Under the pieces are notes generated by a model. The model was given only the letters and a program-made list of their open reading frames with translations, was not told where the DNA came from and searched no databases. From Clostridia bacterium (GTDB lineage: Bacteria > Bacillota > Clostridia > Christensenellales > Aristaeellaceae), in the NCBI GenBank assembly GCA_900759005.1, contig CAAEUQ010000191.1:1-6889 (forward strand): a stretch of DNA of 6,889 bases. The letters are read 5' to 3'. Below, piece after piece: positions 1-6,141 of the stretch. How positions within the stretch are numbered: the stretch's first letter is position 1; each line of letters begins with the position of its first letter. The translations under genes and the position numbers were made by a program.

Positions 1-546
1 GAGCGTATTTGCGCGCTTTCGAGACATGTGATGGCGCTGACGCAGGACGCGTCGATGACCGCGGCGACTCAGTGGTTCGAGCGCACGCTGGACGACAGCG
101 CGAATCGCCGCCTGTCGCTGCCCGAGGCGTTCCTTGCGACCGACGCGGTGCTGGAGCTGTATGCGAATATTGCGTCCGGAATGGTCGTGTATCCGAAGAT
201 GATCGCACGGCGCGTGAACGAAAATCTTCCGTTCATGGCGACTGAGGATATCATCATGGAATCCGTGAAAAACGGCGGCGACCGCCAGGAGATTCATGAG
301 CGCGTGCGCGTGCATTCTCAGGCGGCGGCGACGCGCATGAAGCGCGACGGACTGGAGAGCGATTTGCTCGATCGAATTGCCGAAGACCCCGCGTTCCCGC
401 TGAGTAGGGAAGCGCTGACCGCACTGCTCGCGCCGGAGAAGTATACCGGCCGAGCCGAGGAGCAGACTGTGAGATTCATCGAAACGGTCGTGGATCCGAT
501 TCTCGCCGAACAGAAGGAAACTCAGATCGGCGATATCCGCGTATAA
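1..546 (+). CDS. purB: Adenylosuccinate lyase, C-terminal part (5' end outside window)
   Basis: Adenylosuccinate lyase acts twice in purine synthesis: it releases fumarate from SAICAR to give AICAR, and from adenylosuccinate to give AMP, in the cytoplasm. The frame is already open at base 1 and enters as ERICALSRHVM, so the first ATG seen inside the window (28) is internal and the true start lies upstream. About 181 C-terminal residues are present. The family hallmark QWFERTLDDSANRR lies at about residues 25-38 of the visible part and carries Arg and Ser residues of the substrate pocket. It is followed by LPFMATEDIIM and NGGDRQEIHERVR, typical of the C-terminal ADSL domain. As I recall it, the wording is closer to the animal-type enzyme (FMATENIIM, GGNRQ.CHE) than to the short Bacillus type. 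The catalytic Ser loop is outside the window. The gene ends in TAA just before a hairpin terminator, so it is the last gene of its transcript. Family assignment is very secure. Confidence 0.95.
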   Translation, partial: ERICALSRHVMALTQDASMTAATQWFERTLDDSANRRLSLPEAFLATDAVLELYANIASGMVVYPKMIARRVNENLPFMATEDIIMESVKNGGDRQEIHERVRVHSQAAATRMKRDGLESDLLDRIAEDPAFPLSREALTALLAPEKYTGRAEEQTVRFIETVVDPILAEQKETQIGDIRV

Positions 547-558
547 TGGAATAAGAAG

Positions 559-594
559 CCGGCGGCATTCGCGTGTTTGAATGCCGCCGGTTTT
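559..594 (+). terminator. Rho-independent terminator of purB
   Basis: A perfect 12-bp stem (CCGGCGGCATTC, 559-570, pairing with 579-590) encloses an 8-base loop and is followed directly by TTTT (591-594). It starts 12 bases after the purB stop. The T tract is only four bases long, so some readthrough into the small downstream frame is possible. Confidence 0.85.
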
Positions 595-602
595 ACGTGG
601 AA

Positions 603-608
603 AGGAGG
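603..608 (+). promoter_or_regulatory. Strong ribosome binding site before the small hydrolase-like frame
   Basis: AGGAGG lies 4 bases before the ATG at 613 and 10 bases before a second in-frame ATG at 619. It argues for a start at 613 or 619 rather than the TTG at 577, which lies inside the terminator hairpin. Only eight bases separate the terminator T tract from this site, so there is no room for a promoter between them. Confidence 0.6.
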
Positions 609-612
609 GCGT

Positions 613-822
613 ATGAATATGCCTGTATGGGCGTTCGTTGGCGCGGAGAATACCATCGTTTCGCCGGAATTGTCCGAGAAATTTGTCGAATCGATGAATC
701 AGGCGGGCGGGAATGCGCGGCTGACCGTCTTTGAAAGCACAACGCATTTCGACGTGCCGACACTCGCATATTTTGATTCCGAACTGAATGTGCTCGATTG
801 GCTGATTGGAAACGGGCAATAA
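613..822 (+). CDS. Orphan C-terminal fragment of an alpha/beta hydrolase (probable gene relic, 69 aa)
   Basis: The 69-residue product matches, from memory of the family, only the last part of alpha/beta-fold esterases or dienelactone-hydrolase-like peptidases: PVWAFVGAENTIV (residues 4-16) corresponds to the usual PVWAFHGA.D..V strand. AGGNARLTVFESTTHFD (about 43-59) corresponds to the final strand and the catalytic-His loop, and LNVLDWL (about 70% to the end of the frame) to the closing helix. The full family is about 200-300 residues, so the Ser nucleophile and the first two thirds are missing. The acid position usually filled by Asp reads Asn (GAEN); the His is kept. It has a good ribosome binding site but follows the purB terminator with no room for a promoter, and it shares purB's frame, with the purB TAA between them. 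I read it as a truncated relic left by a deletion and probably not a working enzyme. A small translated protein of unknown role cannot be excluded. Confidence 0.6.
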   Translation: MNMPVWAFVGAENTIVSPELSEKFVESMNQAGGNARLTVFESTTHFDVPTLAYFDSELNVLDWLIGNGQ

Positions 823-823
823 G

Positions 824-862
824 AAAACGCTTCGAGAGATTCGTTCTCTCGAAGCGTTTTTT
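824..862. terminator. Bidirectional terminator between convergent genes
   Basis: A perfect 16-bp stem (824-839, AAAACGCTTCGAGAGA, pairing with 845-860) encloses a 5-base loop TTCGT. The T run continues to 862 on the plus strand, and the A tract at 824-827 gives a T run on the minus strand. It begins right after the TAA of the small hydrolase-like frame and touches the TGA (862-864) of the minus-strand lipoprotein gene, so one hairpin can end both converging transcripts. Confidence 0.88.
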
Positions 863-1629
863 CAGTCTACGAACATTACGGTATCGCGCATTTGCTTCAT
901 CATTGCGCTCATTTTGTCGAAATCCTCATAGGGCGCGCAGAAATGGAAAACCACGATGTAATGATTCGAGCCGCTGTCGATGCCGCAGGCGATCATGTAG
1001 CCCTTGAACTCGATGTTGTCCGAATAGCCGAGGTAATACGTTTCATACGCGGGCTGCCCCATGAAATACGCCTGATCGCTCTGGTCCGCGTATTCAAACG
1101 TATCCGCGTCATACAGCGCGGCAATCGTATCGGCAAAGCTCTTGAATTCGGAAAAAACCTTTGAACTCTTCGGCGTATGAGCCACCGACTTTTTTGCTAC
1201 CGCTACGCGCGCGGGAAAATCGCCGGCAGGAACGATTTCGCGATAGCAGATCGTGTTCTTGCCGGGCAGGTTCGCCCAGCCTTCGGGGTAAGCGAATATG
1301 AAGCCCATCGAACGATCGGAAATCGGAATCAGCGAATACGAGAACGCTTCGGCAGTCGGTTCGAGCGTGTCCGCAGGCTCAGGCGTCGCGTCATTCGGAA
1401 CATCCGCAGGCGCATCGCCCGGCAATACGGTTTCCGGTGCGAGTGTTACGTCCACCGGCAGATTCGGAGAATAAACGCCGCCTTCAGACGCGACAGAGCC
1501 CGGTGCGAGCGTAGTCGTCGGTGTGAAATCGCCTGTTTCGGGCGCATTTACCGGCGCGCTTTTGGAACAACCTGTCATCAGACAGGCGATAGCCAGCGCC
1601 GCCGCACCCAGCATGATGCTTTTCTTCAA
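862..1629 (-). CDS. Secreted lipoprotein of unknown function, possible PsbP/Mog1-like domain
   Basis: The 255-residue product begins with a lipoprotein signal: KK at residues 2-3, a hydrophobic stretch at about 5-18, and LMTGC with the lipid-bearing Cys at 21. It should therefore be exported, lipidated and anchored on the outer face of the cell membrane. Residues 22-95 form a linker rich in Pro, Thr, Ala, Asp and Glu. Residues 96-255 look globular: SMGFIFAYPEGW resembles the opening of PsbP/Mog1-fold domains in other bacterial lipoproteins. That fold call is tentative, and I know no specific function. The start is placed at TTG (1629) because GGAGGG (1636-1641) sits six bases upstream of it; the in-frame ATG at 1650 would put that site inside the gene. 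It lies 21 bases after the murC stop in the same direction, so it is probably translated from the murC transcript. It ends at the shared hairpin terminator. Confidence 0.85.
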   Translation of the reverse strand: MKKSIMLGAAALAIACLMTGCSKSAPVNAPETGDFTPTTTLAPGSVASEGGVYSPNLPVDVTLAPETVLPGDAPADVPNDATPEPADTLEPTAEAFSYSLIPISDRSMGFIFAYPEGWANLPGKNTICYREIVPAGDFPARVAVAKKSVAHTPKSSKVFSEFKSFADTIAALYDADTFEYADQSDQAYFMGQPAYETYYLGYSDNIEFKGYMIACGIDSGSNHYIVVFHFCAPYEDFDKMSAMMKQMRDTVMFVD

Positions 1630-1635
1630 ACAAAT

Positions 1636-1641
1636 CCCTCC
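1636..1641 (-). promoter_or_regulatory. Ribosome binding site fixing the TTG start of the lipoprotein gene
   Basis: The minus strand reads GGAGGG with a 6-base spacer to TTG at 1629-1627, the ideal distance. From the same site the next in-frame ATG (1614) is too far away. The site lies in the 21-base gap after the murC stop codon. Confidence 0.75.
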
Positions 1642-1650
1642 GATGGTCAA

Positions 1651-3042
1651 TCAGTGCGTGTCGCCGGTGCGCGCAATCTGTTCGTTCAGCAAATCAATAT
1701 CGCCGCAGCCGTGGCTGATCATCAGATCGCCCGGCTTCCAGTGCGCGCGAAGATAGCTTTCCGCGTCGTCGAATGTCGGCGTGAGCACCGCGTCGATTCC
1801 GCGCGCGCGCAGCGGCTCGATCAGCATTTCAGAGCGGATATCGCCTGGATCGCTTTCGCGCGCGGCGCAAATGTCGGTAATCAGCAGCTTGTCTACGCCG
1901 TCGAATGTTTCGAGAAATTCGGAAAACAGCGTTTTCGTCCGCGAATACGTGTGCGGCTGCCAGACAGACCAGAGCGTTCCGTGCTCCTGCATCGAGGCAA
2001 TCTGGATTGCGTTTTTGATTTCCGCTGGATTGTGGCCGTAATCCGTGTAGCAGCGAACGCCGTCGGTTATGCTCGTGAGCTCGAAGCGCCGGTGCGCGCC
2101 GATGAAATGCGAAAGTGCGTCCGCAACCTTTTCCATATCCAGCCCGCGAATATGGGCGACGGCGATTACCGCAAGCCCGTCCAGCATGTTTGCTTTGCTC
2201 GCAACGCCCATATGGAAGCGCCCCAGCGTTTCGCCGTTCAAAACCGCGGTAAAGCTCGCAAAGCCGTGCTCGTCATAGGAAACGTCCGTAGCGCGCAGAT
2301 CGCAGTCCTCGCCGAGACCGTAGGTCAGCGAACGGCATTTCGCGCTCAGGCAAACGCGCCGCGCGCGCGGATCGTCGCCCCATGCGACGCACCAGCCGTT
2401 TTCCGGAACGAGGGCGACGTATTCGGCAAATGTCTGCTCGATATGGTCGAGATCGTGGAAATAGTCCAGATGATCGGCGTCGATATTCAGAACCACCGCG
2501 ATCGTTGGATGAAAATGCAGGAAGCTCGAATGAAATTCGCACGCTTCAACGATGAAATCCTCGCCGCCGCCGCGACGCGTGGAGCCTCCGATGAAATCCA
2601 GCTCGCCGCCGATGTGAATCGTCGGGTCTTCACCGGCGGTTAAAAACGCCTGCGCGAGCATCGAGGTCGTCGTGGTCTTACCGTGCGTGCCGGAAACGCC
2701 GATTGCGTATCTGGAATTTTCCATCAGCTGACCGATCAGATCGCAGCGCTCGATTTCGGGAATGCCCAAGCGGCGCCCCTCCGCGCGCTCGGGGTTTTCC
2801 GGGCTGATTGCCGCGCTGAATACGATTACGTCCGCGCCCCGAACATTCTCCGCCTTCTGACCGATGAAAATCTGAACGCCCTTCTCTTCGAGCGCATCCG
2901 TCTTGTGCGATTTCGTGCGGTCGGAACCGGAAACGATCCAGCCCTCCTGCATAAGCAGCGCAGCCAGACCCGACATCGAACTTCCGCCTACGCCGATAAA
3001 ATGCACGCGCTTGCCGCGATAATCAAAAATGCTTGCCGTCAT
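1651..3042 (-). CDS. murC: UDP-N-acetylmuramate--L-alanine ligase
   Basis: MurC uses ATP to add L-alanine to UDP-N-acetylmuramic acid, the first amino-acid step of the peptidoglycan stem peptide, in the cytoplasm. The 463-residue length is normal. In order: an N-terminal UDP-binding domain with HFIGVGGSSMSGLA (residues 14-27), the ATP P-loop GTHGKTTTT (118-126, Lys122), a metal-site Glu region EACEFHSSF (166-174), NIDADHLDYF (187-196) with the second metal ligand His191, then the C-terminal ligase domain with YTDYGHNPAEIK (332-343), WQPHTYSRTK (361-370) and TDICAARE (389-396). Textbook MurC usually reads EADESDGSF and DYGHHP at two of these places; I recall the EACE form from clostridial enzymes. 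The start at 3042 is preceded by GGAGG (3051-3055) with an 8-base spacer; an upstream in-frame ATG (3138) would run through the promoter and is rejected. It is first in an apparent unit with the lipoprotein gene and divergent from purR. Confidence 0.95.
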   Translation of the reverse strand: MTASIFDYRGKRVHFIGVGGSSMSGLAALLMQEGWIVSGSDRTKSHKTDALEEKGVQIFIGQKAENVRGADVIVFSAAISPENPERAEGRRLGIPEIERCDLIGQLMENSRYAIGVSGTHGKTTTTSMLAQAFLTAGEDPTIHIGGELDFIGGSTRRGGGEDFIVEACEFHSSFLHFHPTIAVVLNIDADHLDYFHDLDHIEQTFAEYVALVPENGWCVAWGDDPRARRVCLSAKCRSLTYGLGEDCDLRATDVSYDEHGFASFTAVLNGETLGRFHMGVASKANMLDGLAVIAVAHIRGLDMEKVADALSHFIGAHRRFELTSITDGVRCYTDYGHNPAEIKNAIQIASMQEHGTLWSVWQPHTYSRTKTLFSEFLETFDGVDKLLITDICAARESDPGDIRSEMLIEPLRARGIDAVLTPTFDDAESYLRAHWKPGDLMISHGCGDIDLLNEQIARTGDTH

Positions 3043-3082
3043 ATTGAAATCCTCCCCGAGGCAGAAAACTTCTATCCTATAT

Positions 3083-3111
3083 ATTATAATGGAAAACCGC
3101 GCTTCCTGCAA
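3083..3111 (-). promoter_or_regulatory. Predicted housekeeping promoter of murC
   Basis: On the minus strand a perfect TATAAT -10 box (3083-3088) is preceded, with a 17-base spacer, by TTGCAG (3106-3111), a weak -35 box matching TTGACA mainly in its first three bases. Transcription would start near 3076, giving a leader of about 35 bases that includes the murC ribosome binding site. Confidence 0.6.
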
Positions 3112-3149
3112 GCAAATCCCAATGAAAGTCATGAACACAAGGTTAAATA

Positions 3150-3178
3150 TTGAAAATGAAATGAAACTTCGATAAAAT
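3150..3178 (+). promoter_or_regulatory. Predicted promoter of the purR-peptidase operon
   Basis: TTGAAA (3150-3155) and TAAAAT (3173-3178), each one base from the sigma-A consensus, are separated by exactly 17 bases. Transcription would start near 3185. A second perfect TATAAT lies at 3206-3211 but has no convincing -35 box, and it falls within the presumed PurR site. Starts from 3185 would give a leader of about 65 bases containing the PurBox pair. Confidence 0.6.
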
Positions 3179-3195
3179 CGGTACTCAAATCTAAC

Positions 3196-3239
3196 AATCC
3201 CGAATTATAATAAGCATTATTATCAGAATATTCGGTTGA
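3196..3239 (+). promoter_or_regulatory. Inverted PurBox-like pair, predicted PurR operator
   Basis: Compared with the Bacillus subtilis PurBox as I remember it (AWWWCCGAACWWT), bases 3196-3208 on the plus strand match at 11 of 13 places, and bases 3227-3239 read on the minus strand match at 10 of 13. Both keep the central CCGAA. The two face each other with 18 bases between them, close to the 16-17 spacing known for functional PurBox pairs. The pair lies downstream of the better promoter, overlaps a second TATAAT (3206-3211) and abuts the purR ribosome binding site. Binding there could block initiation or elongation, implying autoregulation. Predicted only from pattern. Confidence 0.55.
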
Positions 3240-3250
3240 GGGGGAGAACG

Positions 3251-4072
3251 ATGGATAAAATAAAGCGCAATGAGCGTCTTGGAGCGATGACGAGAATCCT
3301 GACCGACGCACCCAATCGCATTCATACGCTGGGAGAATTCTGCGAGATGTTCGGCGCGGCGAAATCGACGATCAGTGAGGATATCGATCTGGTCAGCGCA
3401 TCGTTCGAACGCTTTGGTCTGGGCAGAATTGAAACGGTGGCAGGCGCTGCGGGCGGTGTTCGTTATCGCGCGATTCCGAGCAGGGAGCGCACGCGGAAGG
3501 TGCTGAATCGGCTGGCAGAACGTCTGAGCGAGCCGGGTAGAATGCTGCCGGGCGGATTTTTGTATACGTCGGATGTGAGCGCTGAATCCGAAACGGCGCA
3601 GGAGCTGGGCGAAATTCTCGCGTCTCAGTATTACGATCGCCAGCCGCATTTCGTATTGACGATGGAAACCAAGGGCATTCCGATCGCGCTGATGACGGCG
3701 CGGATGCTGGACGTGCCGCTGGTGATCGCCCGCCGCGACAGCCGCGCGTACGAAGGTTCGGCAGTGAAGATCAATTACATTGCCGGCGGCGGAAACGAGC
3801 GCATTGAGACAATGGCGCTCGCGCGCCGTGCGGTTGCGCCCGGTCAGCGCGCGTTGATCATCGACGATTTCATGAAGGGCGGCGGAACGCTGCAGGGCAT
3901 GGTCGATATGATGAAGGAATTCCAGGCCGAGGTCGTCGGCGTGGGCGTGATGATCGCGACGGCAGAACCGGTCGTAAAGCGCGTCGAGGGCGCGCGGTCG
4001 CTGCTGGTGCTGGAGGGCTTTGACAGGGAGACGGGCTGCGCGATTGTGAAGCCGTCGAAGACGTATATGTAA
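3251..4072 (+). CDS. purR: Purine operon repressor PurR (Gram-positive type)
   Basis: PurR represses purine synthesis and transport genes by binding paired PurBoxes; in Bacillus subtilis PRPP counteracts binding. The 273-residue product follows the known protein (about 285 residues) along its length. A winged-helix domain occupies residues 1-72, with a recognition region KSTISEDI (38-45) and the conserved AGAAGGVRY (64-72). A phosphoribosyltransferase-like domain follows, with RMLPGG (97-102), TKGIP at about 140-144, and the PRPP loop ALIIDDFMKGGGT (201-213). Relatives in this class use PRPP as a signal and are not active transferases. The start at ATG 3251 follows a GGGGGAG ribosome site (3240-3246); an in-frame TTG at 3236 would overlap that site and the operator. 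It diverges from murC, has a PurBox-like pair directly upstream, and is followed after 14 bases by the first M42 peptidase gene, with no terminator or evident promoter between. Confidence 0.95.
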   Translation: MDKIKRNERLGAMTRILTDAPNRIHTLGEFCEMFGAAKSTISEDIDLVSASFERFGLGRIETVAGAAGGVRYRAIPSRERTRKVLNRLAERLSEPGRMLPGGFLYTSDVSAESETAQELGEILASQYYDRQPHFVLTMETKGIPIALMTARMLDVPLVIARRDSRAYEGSAVKINYIAGGGNERIETMALARRAVAPGQRALIIDDFMKGGGTLQGMVDMMKEFQAEVVGVGVMIATAEPVVKRVEGARSLLVLEGFDRETGCAIVKPSKTYM

Positions 4073-4086
4073 ACGGAGGAAGCAGC

Positions 4087-5127
4087 ATGGATCTCGAACG
4101 CTTTTTGTGCGATGCGGCGCGCATTCCGGGCGTTTCCGGAAATGAAGCGCGCATCGGCGCATGGCTCGCGGAGCAGTTCCGCCCGCTTGCCGACGAGGTT
4201 TCTATCGATAGAATGCAGAATGTCATTGCCCGTGTCGGTTCGGAAGGACCGAAGGTGATCATTTGCGCGCATCAGGACGAAATCGGTTTGGTCGTTACGA
4301 ATATCGACGACGACGGCGCAATTCGCTTTTACCGAAACGGCGGCGTGGATCCGCGGATTCTGCCGGGCCTTGAAGTGGAAATTCAGACGCGGGATGGGGC
4401 GCTGTACGGCGTGGTCGGTGCGAAGGCACCGCACCTGCTGACACGCGAAGAAGCGGGAAAGCCCGTAAATTATGAAACACTGCATATCGACGTCGGTCTT
4501 CCGGCGGACGAGGTGCGTCAAAAGGTACGCGTGGGCGATCCGATCGTAATGCTTGCGGAATCACAGTCGCTCGCGAACGGCAGAATGGCGGGAAAGACCA
4601 TGGACGACCGCGCGAGCGTCGCCGCGATGCTGATTGCCGCGGAAGAGCTCGGACGCATGAAGGTCAAAATGCAGGCTTATTTCGTATCGACGGCACAGGA
4701 AGAAGTCGGCTCTTACGGCGCATGGGCGGCGGGCAACGGCGTCGATCCCGATTGGGCGATTGCGATTGACGTTACCCACGGCGAGGGCCCGGGCACCGGT
4801 GCGTTCGAAGCGTTTGAAATGGACAAGCTCACGATCGAGCGCGGGCCGTTCATTCATCGCGCGCTCGGCAAAAAGATGGAAGAAACTGCGGAGAAGTATC
4901 ATATCCCGTACAATATCTCCGTGAGCGCCGGAAATACCTGGACGGACGCGGACAGCCTTGTGTACGCGCGCGGGGGCATCCCGTCGACGCTCGTTTCGAT
5001 TCCGCTGCGGTATATGCATACCACCGTTGAAACGCTGGATACCGCAGTTATTCGGGATTCGGGCAGACTGATGGCGATGATGATCGCGGATATGGCGGAA
5101 GATTGGGAGGAATTCGCATGGTGCTGA
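4087..5127 (+). CDS. M42 family metallo-aminopeptidase, paralogue 1
   Basis: M42 enzymes (relatives of TET, FrvX and the misnamed CelM endoglucanase) are two-metal aminopeptidases that trim short peptides, often as dodecamers in the cytoplasm. The 346-residue length is typical. Expected metal and catalytic residues are all present: AHQDEIG (His62, Asp64), the bridging Asp173 in KTMDDR, catalytic Glu205 and ligand Glu206 in AQEEVG, Asp228 in AIDVTH, and His311 in RYMHTT. GAKAPHL (111-117) and DADSLVYARGGIP (287-299) are further family marks, and no signal peptide is seen. The start follows GGAGGA (4075-4080) with a 6-base spacer. It lies 14 bases after purR and overlaps the next peptidase gene by 10 bases, so it is almost surely co-transcribed with both. 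Substrate preference (acidic, basic or neutral N-terminal residues) cannot be read from these motifs, so no gene symbol is given. Confidence 0.93.
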   Translation: MDLERFLCDAARIPGVSGNEARIGAWLAEQFRPLADEVSIDRMQNVIARVGSEGPKVIICAHQDEIGLVVTNIDDDGAIRFYRNGGVDPRILPGLEVEIQTRDGALYGVVGAKAPHLLTREEAGKPVNYETLHIDVGLPADEVRQKVRVGDPIVMLAESQSLANGRMAGKTMDDRASVAAMLIAAEELGRMKVKMQAYFVSTAQEEVGSYGAWAAGNGVDPDWAIAIDVTHGEGPGTGAFEAFEMDKLTIERGPFIHRALGKKMEETAEKYHIPYNISVSAGNTWTDADSLVYARGGIPSTLVSIPLRYMHTTVETLDTAVIRDSGRLMAMMIADMAEDWEEFAWC

Positions 5128-6128
5128 AGGAGCTGTGCGCGCTGCGCGGCGTGAGCGGTGACGAAAAGCGCGTGCGCGATTACATCCTTGAAAGAGTAAA
5201 ACCCTTTGCGACGGAAATGAAAATCGATCGCGCGGGCAATCTGATCGCCTTCCGGCGCGGAACCGGCGAAAATCGCAGGCACGTCGCGCTGGTTGCACAT
5301 ATGGACGAAGTTGGCATGATCGCGCTCGGCGCGATGGACAACGGGCTGATTCGCTATAGTCCGGTCGGCGGCATCGATCCGCGCGTGGTCGTTTCCAAGC
5401 CCGTTCGCATCGGCGATAAGGAAGTCCCCGGCGTGATCGGCGCAAAGGCGATTCATCTTCAGACTGCGGACGAGCGCAACCATGTGCTCGATCACGATGA
5501 GCTGGCGATCGACATCGGTGCAAAAGATAAGAAGGACGCGGAAAAGCTGGTTTCGCCCGGCGATTTGATTTCGTTTGAAAGCAAATGGGTCGAATTCGGC
5601 GACGGAATGGTGAAAGCGCGCGCGATGGATGATCGAATCGGTTGCGCCGTTGCGATGAGCATTCTCGAGGGCGATTACCCGTGCGACGTGACGTGCGTAT
5701 TTACGGTCAACGAAGAAATCGGTCAGACTGGCGCAGCGGCGGGCGCGTTCAGCGTTCGTCCGGACGCGGCGCTGATTCTGGAAGCAACGGGCGCGAACGA
5801 TCTCGCCTGCGAGGACGAGCATCTTAAGGTATGCCGCCTGAAAAAGGGCGTGGCGGTTTCGCTGATGGATCATGCGTCGATCGGCGATCGCAATCTGTAT
5901 CGCGAATTGCACGATATCGCGATGGAAGAAGAGATTCCGTGGCAGCCGAAGCAGTTCGTTTCCGGAAGCAACGATTCCGCAGCGTTCCAGCGCGCGTTCG
6001 GCGCAAGACCGGTTTGCGTGCTGAGTGTGCCCTGCCGGTATATCCATTCGCCGTCATGCGTGGCAGCGTTTGCGGATATCGAAGCGCAGTTCCGGCTGGT
6101 CGAAGCGTTCCTGACCCGGTTCGAATGA
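5118..6128 (+). CDS. M42 family metallo-aminopeptidase, paralogue 2
   Basis: A second complete member of the same peptidase family, 336 residues. Ligand positions are AHMDEVG (His61, Asp63), bridging Asp171 in RAMDDR, Glu199 and Glu200 in VNEEIG, Glu222 in LILEATG, and His310 in RYIHSP. The fourth ligand is Glu here but Asp in the other two copies; both occur in M42 and related peptidases, so activity is expected. It shares GAKAIHL (108-114) with the first copy but otherwise differs widely, notably in the insert region after it, so it is an old paralogue and not a recent duplication. The ATG at 5118 is chosen because GGGAGGA (5105-5111) lies six bases upstream, inside the end of the preceding gene. 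The resulting 10-base overlap suggests translational coupling. The third peptidase gene begins 13 bases after its stop. Confidence 0.92.
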   Translation: MVLKELCALRGVSGDEKRVRDYILERVKPFATEMKIDRAGNLIAFRRGTGENRRHVALVAHMDEVGMIALGAMDNGLIRYSPVGGIDPRVVVSKPVRIGDKEVPGVIGAKAIHLQTADERNHVLDHDELAIDIGAKDKKDAEKLVSPGDLISFESKWVEFGDGMVKARAMDDRIGCAVAMSILEGDYPCDVTCVFTVNEEIGQTGAAAGAFSVRPDAALILEATGANDLACEDEHLKVCRLKKGVAVSLMDHASIGDRNLYRELHDIAMEEEIPWQPKQFVSGSNDSAAFQRAFGARPVCVLSVPCRYIHSPSCVAAFADIEAQFRLVEAFLTRFE

Positions 6129-6141
6129 GGAGGATACGAAC

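Noticed and set aside
577..612. Upstream TTG start for the small hydrolase-like frame
   Set aside because: The TTG lies in the terminator hairpin and has no ribosome site; AGGAGG at 603-608 points to ATG 613 or 619.
1177..2643. Long plus-strand open frame (488 codons) opposite murC
   Set aside because: It is antisense to a clearly recognisable murC, has an Arg-rich, low-quality composition with no domain motif, and no ribosome site. GC-rich codon use on the real strand keeps the opposite frame open.
3043..3138. Upstream ATG (3138) as the start of murC
   Set aside because: The added 32 residues are not MurC-like, cover the promoter, and the ATG at 3042 has GGAGG at an ideal distance.
3170..3180. 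Short palindrome CGAT-AAA-ATCG overlapping the purR -10 box
   Set aside because: Only 4-bp arms; too short to support an operator claim.
3207..3223. Second dyad ATAATA-N5-TATTAT between the PurBox-like sites
   Set aside because: AT-only arms in an AT-rich stretch; its centre (3215) does not coincide with that of the CCGAA dyad (about 3217.5), so probably chance.
3191..4162. Minus-strand open frame opposite purR
   Set aside because: Arg- and His-rich translation without family motifs; purR on the plus strand is unmistakable. Shadow frame.
4899..6047. Minus-strand open frame of 382 codons opposite the M42 genes
   Set aside because: Antisense to conserved peptidase coding sequence with intact catalytic motifs; no motif or plausible start of its own.
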